The position numbers and the translations under genes are program-made. From Glomus cerebriforme (Eukaryota > Glomeromycota > Glomeromycetes > Glomerales > Glomeraceae): a stretch of DNA of 33,666 nt. The stretch spans positions 1-33,666 of the forward strand of contig QKYT01000580.1 of NCBI GenBank assembly GCA_003550305.1. The letters run 5' to 3'. Under the pieces are notes generated by a model. The model was not told the DNA's origin. It was given only the letters and a program-made list of their open reading frames with translations, and searched no databases. Shown one piece after another: positions 21,532-31,255 of the stretch (position 1 is the stretch's first letter; each line of letters starts with the position of its first letter).

Positions 21532-21840
21532 TATATTAAAAAAAAAAAAAGTACTTTTACGTTAATAAAAAAAAACAACTTCTTGGTAAGGAAGGAAAAA
21601 TAATTGATCTATTTTATTATCATTCTTTGTTTTGATTCTTGTCAAGATTTATTACTAATTTTATTATGATCTATTATGAAAGAAGAAAAAAATATATATA
21701 TTTTTTTTGTATTAAATGTAAATTTTGTAATAAGTATGTTTATATTTTTTAAACACACGATTCAATTTAAGAAACTAATCAAATGATGTTATACGCTCTA
21801 TTGAAATCATCAAAATCAAAAAGTCATCTCTTCTGATACA

Positions 21841-22035
21841 TCATTTACCAAGTTTTTCTTCAATATAAAATTCGTCAAATTCTTCATCATCTAGTACCGA
21901 AGCTTCTTCTACAGCATCAACCGGTTCATCATAGTAATATTAAGATTGTCATGTAGGTAAGTTTAAATTATATATAATATCTTTTTTTACATAACATCTC
22001 ATAAAAAAATCATCGGGATCATAAGATAATTTCAT
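21841..22035 (-). pseudogene. Small acidic ORF broken by two stops
   Basis: From an ATG at 22035 the minus strand reads MKLSYDPDDFFMRCYVKKDI and continues in the same frame through TGA and TAA (two codons apart) into YYYDEPVDAVEEASVLDDEE, then FDEFYIEEKLGK and a final stop. The frame is otherwise kept for 65 codons, so it looks like a recently inactivated small gene or gene end. The acidic C-terminus is striking. Family unknown. Confidence 0.45.
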
Positions 22036-22794
22036 AATATAAAAGAAAACAAAATTTTTTTTTTGATTAAAAAATATACTTTATTTTTCAATAAAAAAAA
22101 AAAAGTCTTTCTTATAAACTTATAAACTATTAATTAAGGATAAAATATTTATAACTTCAATGTATCACGTAAAATATTACGATAACTAATAAATGAATAC
22201 TCTTCAAACTTAAATGATTCCGAATCCTCTTAAGTGATCCACTTATTCATGTTAATAAATTCTTTGTAATATACCAAATGACCTTCTAATTATCATAATA
22301 ATAAATCTACCGATATGCTAAAATAATATATTTGATAAGAAATTTATGAAAGTTACATTGCAAAAAAAGAACAGAAAAAAAAATAATAGAAAGAAGGATT
22401 GATGGATTAAAAGAATGAAAAAATAAGAAATTTAGCTAAAAAAAATGATAGAATAAATTCACATAATAAAGGAAAAAGACCAAAAATTTATTATTTTACA
22501 ATATGTACCAAACGATGACTATACACTAAAAAAAGGAATGAAATTTACAAAATATTATAAAATGGAGGGACCATAATTTTCTCGGTTAATTCCCAATCAA
22601 GTGAATTAATCTATAAAATATCCCATCTTGAAAAAGAATTTTCTATAGTTTGTTGTAAAAATAAAACAAAAGAAAAAAAAATTGTTCCGAAAATGTTTCA
22701 AGTAAGAAATCACAAAGGTCATGTATAATAACAATCTGATATTAAAAAGAAAAACAAATAGAATTAAAAATAGTATTCTTTTTCTCTTTTTAAA
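22036..22794. other. Intergenic region downstream of the PARP-fold gene
   Basis: No frame or repeat is recognised. The part next to 22794 should contain the 3' untranslated region of the minus-strand gene. Confidence 0.5.
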
Positions 22795-23777
22795 TTAAAT
22801 AACCCGTAACAAAATTTCTGTGTAATGATTACCTGACATCTCGAATAGTATTAAAAATCTAGGTAAAGTTGCCTAAATAGATAAAAATATAAAATTTCTG
22901 CAAATTAATAATGCCTTTGATAAAAAAAAAATTCATAAATTATACGCTTACCCTTTCTTTATTTACAACTAAAATTCCTTTAGGTGCCTTTTTTATAACG
23001 TCAACCACGAACATAGACTTTACTGGATTTACTACCACGCCATTACAATAATAAAGTGACGTACAAGGATCATTTGCGAACCACATTCCTGAAATTAAGA
23101 GAATCTTTAATTTTTTTTTTTTTTGTGTTTAAAAGAGGTTTTTCTTGCATAAATATATACTTACTATTTTTCTTAAAAAAACTTTTAGTTCTTGTATATT
23201 TAGTTTTATTTCCTTGTTGTATAATTCCACATAGTCCACAATCTTTTTCGCAAAATTTTCTTTCAATATAACATTCTTTTCCCTCTTCTGCATCTTTTTC
23301 TTGAATATAATTCAATTCTTCAACAAATCTTTCAGGAGAACAATTCGAAGTCGTACCATGGAACATTCTGTGAGTAATACTCTGGATACTTTGCCCAGTC
23401 CTTTTACTTAAACTTTTTTTATAAGCTTCGTGACGTTTTTCAAGTTTAGTTGGCATATGTAACTCAAATATTGCGAGAATCTTAGATTGTGAGAGTGGAC
23501 GACCTTTAAACAATGATTTTACTAATTCATAATTTGGATCCGTCGAATTCAGTGGTATCATTTGCGTTTTATAAATCTTCGTAGGCTTTGATGAAGGATT
23601 TGATGAACTATTTAAAGAATAATTTGAAATATTCTTTGTCGGATCGCGTCGGATTAAATCCGTTAACCGGGATGAAAATGATTTTTTTATGATGGGAGAT
23701 TGTGATGGGGAAGAGGAAGAAGAGGAAGAATCTTTTTGAATGATTGTAGTTTCGTTTATTTCACAATTTTGTACCAT
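22795..23777 (-). CDS. PARP/ADP-ribosyltransferase-fold protein
   Basis: Three exons (23777-23165, 23088-22952, 22872-22795) join through GT-AG introns of 76 and 79 bp to give about 275 residues. PARP-fold enzymes move ADP-ribose from NAD+ to proteins. After a Ser-rich N-terminus, RMFHGTT (residues 138-143) matches the H-G-T start of the PARP NAD site, FCEKDCGLCGIIQQG (175-189) matches the CxLCxII motif of fungal PARP-like proteins, NRMWFANDPCTSLYYC (204-219) aligns with the GIYFAD..SKSxxYC loop, VKSMFVVDVI with a core strand, and ATLPRFLILFE with the LPxYLIxF C-terminal strand. The second Tyr of the H-Y-E triad aligns with Trp207, and the Glu position is not Glu-like in my alignment, so mono-ADP-ribosylation or an inactive enzyme is likelier than polymer synthesis. 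Only splicing reveals the catalytic half. An alternative donor (gtaatc) in exon 3 could change the last residues. Confidence 0.7.
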
Positions 23778-25572
23778 TATTACAACAAATATATTTAAAA
23801 AAAAAATTCTTTATGTATGTATATATATATGTATTATAAAATTTACAAGAAAAAAAAAATATATTTTTTTTTAAAACCTCTAGAAATAAATCATATTTGT
23901 CATAAAAAAAAACAAAAAAGAAAGAGATGGGATCAATTTTAGAGTTAAGGAATTTTTTCGTATTAAAATTGCTCGGCTATTCGGCTATTTATATGAAAAC
24001 CCCCTTGAAAATCATGTCCTTGTTTCACAAACAAAAAACTGTATTGTGTCACATGTATTACAAATTAAGAACTTGTTTCAGAAGCTTTAAATGTTCGACC
24101 AATTTTTTTTTTTTTTTTTTTTTTAACATTTGCCTAATAAATTTTTTTTCGTAAAGTTGGGACAATTTTTTAATTCAATTTACAAAGCATAAATTCATAA
24201 TATATTAAACTTTTTTGATGACCTACGAAAACAGATATCATTAATAAATATTTGTAATCGGGTTAATCCTGCACAGTTGCACAAATGCACTTCAGTTTGA
24301 CTAAATTCCGTTAAACGGGAAATCCGAAAATGACTAAAATAATGATTACCATTTACCTAATAATAGATTCAATATGGCTATTTTTTGAATATAAATTATT
24401 TTCCTTAACAGCATATTACATAAGTTTGTAATAACATTTTTATCCATACAAGTTCATGCATGTAGATGTTTATTTTAGTCGGGTGTCGTCATATTACACA
24501 ATATTGGATAACGTTGGTACTTTTTAATGAGAATTTACTTTCGAATCAACAACAATCTGCATAATACAATTATCAGAATCTGAACGAAAGTCGGTTTTAA
24601 ATTTTTAGTCATATTTATTATTATGTATAAACATGTATAATAAAAATCAAATGAAAAGTGGGTTGGAATTTGGAAATTTGGAATAATGGGTTAAAAAATG
24701 CAAATAGTTTGTAAGCCAGATATGAGTTCACTTTGGCCGTGATAAAAAATTGACTAAACAAACATTCAAAGATTACGATAACAAATTATTTATTATATAA
24801 ATAGCAAATACTGTAAGTAGAATCATACCATCGTATCCACCAATTTGAATAGTGTCAGTACAGTACAATATAATACAGATCGATTCTGAATCCTCAGATA
24901 AGTTTGGTATTTGAGATTAAAAAATTTTATTATTATAGTTTGGAAGAAGAAATTTACAAACAGTAATAATGTTCTAAATAAATTATAATTTTGTGATAAG
25001 ATAATCGTATCATGAATTTTATAATATGGGTTTAAAATACAGAATAACTTTTAAAGGCTAAACAATTCATGTTAAATTTTTGGTTCGTGTGATCGTGCCT
25101 AATGTTCTTCCTAACCGGTCGTCCCCCTCTATAGTTACCTCCTATATAGTCACTCCCCCCATTTGGTCACATCAAGTTCAGTTCTGATTTTTTAAATAGT
25201 AAAATACTCCCTTTATAGTTACTATATCATTATAATCACAATTACACACAACTTAAATTTGACATATTTGAAAAGATTTATTGATCACTAATCATTAAAA
25301 AAAAATATATTTTTTTTTATTCGAAATAAATTGGTTTTTTTTAGTTCTTGATTTCTTTTCAAAAGATTATTTATTACAATAATAGTTGAGTGTTATCGAA
25401 AAAAATACAAAGTTTGGGTATTAGCCCGTGAGCACCTTAGGGAGGGATCCTTGATACTGAACTAAAATCTCTAAAAGAATTTATAATGGTTCCTGAAAAG
25501 ATCGAAGGCTGTATAAAGAATAATGTCGATGGGGAAAAGTTATAATCGTTCCCTTTCTGGAGCATTATACAA
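23778..25572. other. Gene-poor region
   Basis: The part next to 23777 is the promoter of the PARP-fold gene. An ORF at 23927-24154 ends in a Phe run from a T tract and is not credible. Between 25120 and 25225, tatagttac and tatagtcact motifs recur (25131, 25150, 25214), which may be one end of a degraded pogo-like element. No gene is seen. Confidence 0.45.
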
Positions 25573-26088
25573 CTAAAGGATTACTTGATTGCTATTACGG
25601 AACGGGCAATAATACTCGAGACGAATGACAGTCTTGACCGGTAGTGACTGCTCCATACAGATAATCGAAGTCATTTTTTGTGGGAGGTAATGCAAATAAG
25701 TTCCTCTGATTTCTGAATAATATGACGAAAGATAAGGAGTTAGTATACATAAACCAAGTAGACGTAATTCTGATACTCCATCAAAGCATATCGTTTCTTC
25801 GAAATCGTGTAAAGCCTCATTCCAATGGGAACGACCTAACTCCTCCGGAACTGAAATCCACATGAGTAAAACTCCCATATCTTTATCGCATAATCGAGCC
25901 GTCTTCGCCAATAATTCCGTATTGAGGGTGCTTAATAATTTATTTATTCGTATTACGATATGAAGGGATGTATAAAGTATTGCCACGATATACTCATTAC
26001 GCATGCAAAGTACTGTATTCTTTTGAGTTTTCATTATAATGTTTCTGAGAGATTTAAATTCGATATCAAGGACTCCAAGGCTCTCCAA
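25573..26088 (-). CDS. Unrecognised ORF with atypical composition
   Basis: An open frame ends at 25573; its first ATG is at 26034 (153 residues), although the frame stays open back past 26088 from a non-ATG codon. The protein includes ILYTSLHIVIRINKLLSTL, ARLCDKDMGVLLMWISVPEE and LGRSHWNEALHDFEETICFD, with few Asn/Lys runs and higher GC than its neighbours. It reads like an internal part of a larger globular, helical protein. Possible origins are a host gene exon, a transposon protein or a virus-derived insertion; nothing in it lets me choose. No signal peptide or zinc motif is seen. Confidence 0.5.
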   Translation of the reverse strand: MESLGVLDIEFKSLRNIIMKTQKNTVLCMRNEYIVAILYTSLHIVIRINKLLSTLNTELLAKTARLCDKDMGVLLMWISVPEELGRSHWNEALHDFEETICFDGVSELRLLGLCILTPYLSSYYSEIRGTYLHYLPQKMTSIICMEQSLPVKTVIRLEYYCPFRNSNQVIL

Positions 26089-27154
26089 TCTAGAACCTAA
26101 CGAAATTAGAGAAGGTTGTCAACGGGAAAAAGTCAGGAGAACTTTTATTTAAATATATAATCGCAATTTGGCATTGTGAGAGTGGAAGAAAAAATTATCA
26201 TTATATTCTCCACTGTAACAAGCATCGCAAATGCGGCGGTTTAAGACAGCCTTGTGTTACGTGGATCATTGCACGCGCCGATTATACTCGTTTATAATAT
26301 ACCCAGTATACCCGATTTACGCATATTACAAAGTAAAAAACTTTGACTTGCAGAGTGACGTTTATTATTTCTGAGGGGTCCGTCACGCCGTGTACAAAGA
26401 CCAATAGGATCAGGTATAAAATTATATAGCAAAGAGATAAAATTAATTATTTAGATGTAAGGTCAAAAACGGCATTTTAAACCCCTTCCATAGCATAAAC
26501 AAAGTTGCAGAGCAGCAGAGCAGGTGAAAATACATCTACAGTATAAATTTAAAAGCTTCATTCAAAGAAAAAAATTGATATGAAAAATTGCTGCGCCATA
26601 AACCTGGCACAACATTTAAGGGGGTGCAAAAACAAATACTCTGTACCGTACCGAGTTACTATTTTAAGAATTTATTAATATACTATTTATTTTAAGAATA
26701 CTATTTTAAGAATTTATGTTAATAAATGTAACTGGCATGCAAATTTAATCAGTTAAAATTATATAATACTAATGGTTTCTGTTTTCCTAGTATTAGTACA
26801 TTCATACAATGCTCAAATACTAATTAACTTCTTGGTCAGATGTATGATGATAATCAGATAAACTTTTAAGATATATTAATGTGCGTCAGAATAATAATGC
26901 TGACCAAACCTTCTTAAAAATCCCAAATGGGTCCATAATTTAGGCCGGTTGACGTCTTACAAAATTGACATTTAACGCACAACATATTCATTCACGTCTA
27001 ATGTGAAATGTTAATTTAGAGAGATATATAATCTTTAAAGAATTTATAATAAAAATTGAGGTTATATATTAAGGGTTTAATTTAAAGATTAGGAGCCTAG
27101 CCCATTCTCTGTCAAGTGATAGCTTTCCATTCATTTTCTGACGGTTCTTTAATA
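26089..27154. other. Gene-free region with a short direct repeat
   Basis: tactattttaagaatttat occurs at about 26657 and 26699, with a partial copy between (26683), forming a small tandem repeat. GC-richer patches near 26230-26280 and 26370-26400 are unexplained. No gene is seen. Confidence 0.45.
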
Positions 27155-27690
27155 AAAAACAGAGTTCCATATACACTATGATTTAATCGGAGTTAATGAA
27201 TCGAAATGGACAAATTAAAGTAAATATTGACGTAGTTATTAAACCAATCGGGGATTGTGACTCCGATGTTAAAATAAAAGTAATCTTTCTTTTTATTTCT
27301 CCCATTTTCAACTTTATCAACTTTATCATGGCGCTAATAAATATGGTCAAAACAACAAAATCGATATGTGATCATCTAACCCATCATAAATCATTTATAG
27401 CAAGTAATTTGGTAAAAGACGGATATTCCACCAAAATGGTATTGTGAAAATAAGAAATTAGTATATAATGGTAAATTAAAATACACATAGGAAGAATTTC
27501 CTTTATCAAAATCTTTTAATTCTTTTGAATAGGAGAAAGAAATGGAGATTGAGGTTAAGGATGATGTACAGCAGTATTTAATTATTCACCATCTGATGAT
27601 ACAGTAATTTGGATATATTAATTTTGCCAAATACAGTAAAAATTTATTCGGATATTGGAAAATTTATTCGCGCAGGGTGAAAGTTAATAT
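27155..27690 (+). pseudogene. Truncated inverted copy of the PARG-like gene
   Basis: From an ATG at 27328 it reads MALINMVKTTKSICDHLTHH and KSFIASNLVKD, matching the N-terminus of the intact gene at 13469. A frameshift follows, then WYCENKKLVYNGKLKYT with a stop, FPLSKSFNSFE with a stop, and NLF...Q up to the catalytic loop, where similarity ends near 27690. The catalytic residues are lost. An in-frame 33-nt deletion lies between two ATGG repeats. Similarity extends upstream through the promoter block to about 27160, so this was a DNA-level duplication, not a retrocopy. It lies on the opposite strand to the intact gene. Confidence 0.85.
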
Positions 27691-28633
27691 ATATTTAAAA
27701 TATATAATACTATCAATACGCAAATCCTAGGTCATTTCTTACATTTCTTGAATAAATGAATTTTTAATGATTAATAAACCATTATTTTTATCAAGTTTGA
27801 GAATTGAGATCATTTTAGAATTATTATTGTCTGTTTAAACCTTTTTGTGCACTATCGAAGCTATCATTTTAATGGTCAATTCAGAATTAGCAATTTAATC
27901 ATCATTTTGCTTTTACGAAAAAATTTGATACATTAAATTTTATGCGATTTTTAATTTATCTCGCCAAAAAGATTTTGCTGCGTCATTTAAAATTAATATT
28001 TATTATGTTTTTAATGCTTATTAGTTGACATAGTTTGAAATTTCATGATTATGTTTAAAATTCAATTAATAATATTTCGTGCCAATTTTTATACTGTATA
28101 TAAAAGTTCGTTCACATATTGTAACTTATTAATTGAATTAATATAGAACTTTCTAAAATCAGAATCCATTTAAATACTGTATATCAATTAAGGGGTGCCA
28201 ACGGAACTTCAACGCTATCTCAAAATAATAATTTTTAAAAAAGTAAAAATTTAACAATTAAATCGTAAATAATTCTAACGTTATTCTGAGCTTCTAGCCA
28301 CAATTTTTATAAAATATAACGAATATACTGTCACGATGGCAAAATTTAATTGATGGAAATAGAAATACAGTATTTCTTTTTTTGGGGGCTCATTTAACTT
28401 ATTTACGCAAAAACAAAAAAAAAAAAATTTTTTTTTTTTGATCCAAAAGATGGGAATACGTACTACAAATCAACTTCAATAAAAGACGCAGTAAAATATG
28501 TTGATCGAAACATCGTGCGTTACACATTCTGAAATGCATAAATCGGCAAAAAAAAATTATTTTTCCCTTATCAGTCATATTTTTTTTATCATTCATTAAA
28601 GTTGTTTATTTATTAAATAATTTTTTATTAACT
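27691..28633. other. Gene-free region upstream of the kinase
   Basis: AT-rich with an A/T homopolymer block at 28411-28440. The ORF at 28399-28596 (minus) is not credible. The kinase promoter presumably lies in the last few hundred bases. Confidence 0.45.
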
Positions 28634-30149
28634 ATGAATTTATGTGAAGAATGTAATCAAAAAAAATACTGGAGTTGATTGGTGTAACGCATGTAATGCA
28701 AAACACAACAAAATTTTAAAAAATGGAGAGTGGTAATGATGATATTGACAAATTCATTCAAGATACTCAACTATCAGCAACGATTTATCAAAAAGTATTA
28801 GAGTGGTTACCTTATGATAGATTTTATGATATTGAATATATTGCAAAAGGTGGATTTGGCAAAGTGTATAGAGCAAATTGGATTGATGGTTATATACGGA
28901 GCTGGGATAATGAAAATCAAAATTGGGATCGATGGAGTTCCAATAAATTTGTTGCTCTGAAAAGTTTAAATAATTCAAAAAATATTACATCAGAATTTAT
29001 TAATGAGGTATTTATTAATTTATCATTTAATCAATGAATTTAAGAAATTAAACATTTATAATTCGTCGGAAAATAATGAAATTTATTAAATTTTGAAATA
29101 TGATTTTTTACTACTATATTTTTTATAGATATATATTTAGGTTATATCACATCATAAAATTATTGAAGGTTATGGTAATTCTTATATTATTAGATTTTAT
29201 GGAATAACTCAAGATCCGGAAACAAAAAATTTTATGATGGTTTTGGATTATGCACAAAATGGAAATTTACGAAATTATTTAGATACAAATTATGATGAAT
29301 TAAGTTGGGAAAATAAGTTTCGTGATTTATGGCGTATTGCATTTGGACTTGATATCATTCATCGTAAAGAGTTAATTCATCGAGATTTACATATTGGTAA
29401 TATATTTTATACATATAACACATGTATAACTGACATGAAACCCACGGATTATAATGTGTTAGGAAATACGAAAAAAAATATATATGGTGTTTTACCTTAT
29501 ATTGCTCCTGAAATTTTAAGAGGACAAATTTATACCAAAGCTTCTGATATTTATAGTTTTGGTATAATTATGTATGAAATATTTTCTGGATTGCCCCATA
29601 CCATGATGTAAGTCATGATGAAAATTTAGCAATAAAAATTTGTCAAGGACTTAGACCAAGGTTTAATATTAAAGTACCTCAATTAATTATACATTTAATT
29701 AAAAGATGTTTAGATGCAAATCCATTAAATCGACCAACAACAAAAGAAATTAGAGATACCTTATACCCATGGTACTGTACATTAAATTTGATGATCAAAC
29801 AGAATTACAAAGACAAATTAAAGAAGCAGATGAAATCAATAATAATAACCTACAAACAAGTAGTGCACCTTAGCATCATTATCATATGAAACACATTCAG
29901 AAGCTATTTATACTAGTAGATTACTTGATTTTAAAAATCTTCCTGAACCAAAAAATTCCGATGATTATTATGTAATATAATTAGCCTTAAATATTCAGGT
30001 AAATTAATAATTTTGATAAATAATCAAATTAATTGTATAATAACTAATAAAGTTTATTTCATTAATTAGAATCTTTATAGATTGATATTTCAAATTTAAG
30101 AATTAGCTGTGATGCTGGTATATATCATTTTTTTTATATATCACATTAA
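28634..30149 (+). pseudogene. Tyrosine-kinase-like protein kinase, frameshifted
   Basis: Exons at about 28634-29007, 29141-29998 and 30081-30149 use GT-AG introns. The N-terminus MNLCEECNQ then, after a one-base shift in an A8 run (28659-28666), NTGVDWCNACNAKH gives two CxxC pairs, a likely zinc ribbon. The kinase domain has IAKGGFGKVYRANW (glycine loop), VALKSL (ATP lysine), IHRDLHIGNIF (catalytic loop), YIAPEIL and SDIYSFGIIMYEIFSGLP. The DFG site reads TDMK, so the activation-segment start is altered and shortened. Further shifts occur near 28725, 29595 (before YHDVSHDENLAIKICQGLRP), 29785 and 29867 (before LSYETHSEAIYTSRLLDF), and a stop at 29978. The family is hugely expanded in arbuscular mycorrhizal fungi. 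Several frame breaks argue for a pseudogene, though homopolymer assembly errors could explain one or two. Confidence 0.8.
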
Positions 30150-30523
30150 GAAAATAAGTAATCGTAAAAGTTCAGTATAACGTAACGTTTCTTTTAATAA
30201 AAAAAAAATTATATCTCCCCCAATACAAACCTTCGAAGTCCAGGTCGAATCTGAAGCCGAAGTCCTATGTAAAACCCTAATTGACTGATTTTTCTTAATA
30301 TCATCTGATTTAATATTAGTTTTTTTAAACAAGCCAAGCAAAATGTTTTAATTTTATGATCTGTTAAATCAATAGTAACTATTAAATCAACTTTTCTTAC
30401 AACAAATTGATCAAATGGAAAGTCAACCGGTTTCAGATTACGAAAACCAGTTTGCGTTTAAAACGAATGTAGCGGTTGCTGATGCAAATAATTCTGGCCA
30501 GAATTATGAAAATTTCCAAATAA
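30150..30523. other. Intergenic; ORFs not supported
   Basis: The frames at 30141-30341 (minus) and 30415-30615 (plus) have no recognisable domains; the second runs into the MITE and is unlikely to be coding. A perfect 16-bp palindrome aattctggccagaatt is at about 30490-30505. Confidence 0.45.
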
Positions 30524-30733
30524 GGGGTACGTCTAAAGCGGAGCAGAATCACGTGATTTTCGTAAAATTTTTGGCCGGAATTATGGCATTAAGAAATTAT
30601 ACATGTGACAAATAACGGGTGATAAATAGGATTTCAAAAATTGTCCCTAGAATACTTAGAAAATGAAGGTGTGACGCGGGGTGACAGATATGCACTATGA
30701 TCACGTGATTCTGCTCCGCTTTAGACGTCCCCC
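30524..30733. mobile_element. MITE with 34-bp terminal inverted repeats
   Basis: 30524-30557 and the reverse complement of 30700-30733 match at 33 of 34 positions (ggggNacgtctaaagcggag, then cagaatcacgtgat). The interior has the ttggccggaatta core and gtgacaaataacggg found in the copies at 13855-14010 and 5728-5790. Flanks ccaaataa and aaaaataa could be an imperfect 8-bp target duplication. No coding capacity. Confidence 0.8.
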
Positions 30734-30780
30734 AAAAATAAGTGTAATGACGTAATTCGGGCCAAATTTCGTTAATTTAT

Positions 30781-31255
30781 CATGATTTCTCAATAATTTA
30801 ATTTCTCATAGTAATTTCTCATAATAATTACTCATAATAACTTCTCATAATTTCTCAAATTTCTCATAATAATTCATAATAATTACTCATAATAATTTCA
30901 CATAATAATTTCTCATAATAATTTCTCATATAATTTCTCATAATAATTTCTCATAACTTCTCATAATTTCTCATAATATTTTCTTGATAATTTCTCATCA
31001 TAGTAATTTCTCATAATAATTTCACATAATTTCACAATAATAATTTCACATGATAAAATTATATTTTCTCATAATTTCTCATGATAATTTCTCATCATAG
31101 TAATTTCTCATAATAATTTCTCATAATAATTTCACTAATTTCTCATGATAATTTCTCATCATAGTAATTTCTCATAATAATTTCTCATAATAATATCTCA
31201 TAATAATATCTCATTAATAATATCTCATTAATAATTTCTCATATTAAATTTCTCG
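30781..31255. repeat. Minisatellite of taatttctcataa type
   Basis: About 475 bp of degenerate tandem repeats of roughly 13 bp. A higher-order block (ctcatgataatttctcatca followed by tagtaatttctcataataat) recurs near 30976, 31079 and 31143. It abuts the MITE at 30524-30733. Confidence 0.85.

Noticed and set aside
23927..24154. Plus-strand ORF of 75 residues ending in poly-Phe
   Set aside because: The end comes from a T homopolymer and there is no domain.
28754..28978. Minus-strand ORF of 74 residues
   Set aside because: Antisense of kinase exon 1.
30781..31255. Repeats considered as a CRISPR-like array
   Set aside because: Units are degenerate, contiguous and without unique spacers, and the genome is eukaryotic.
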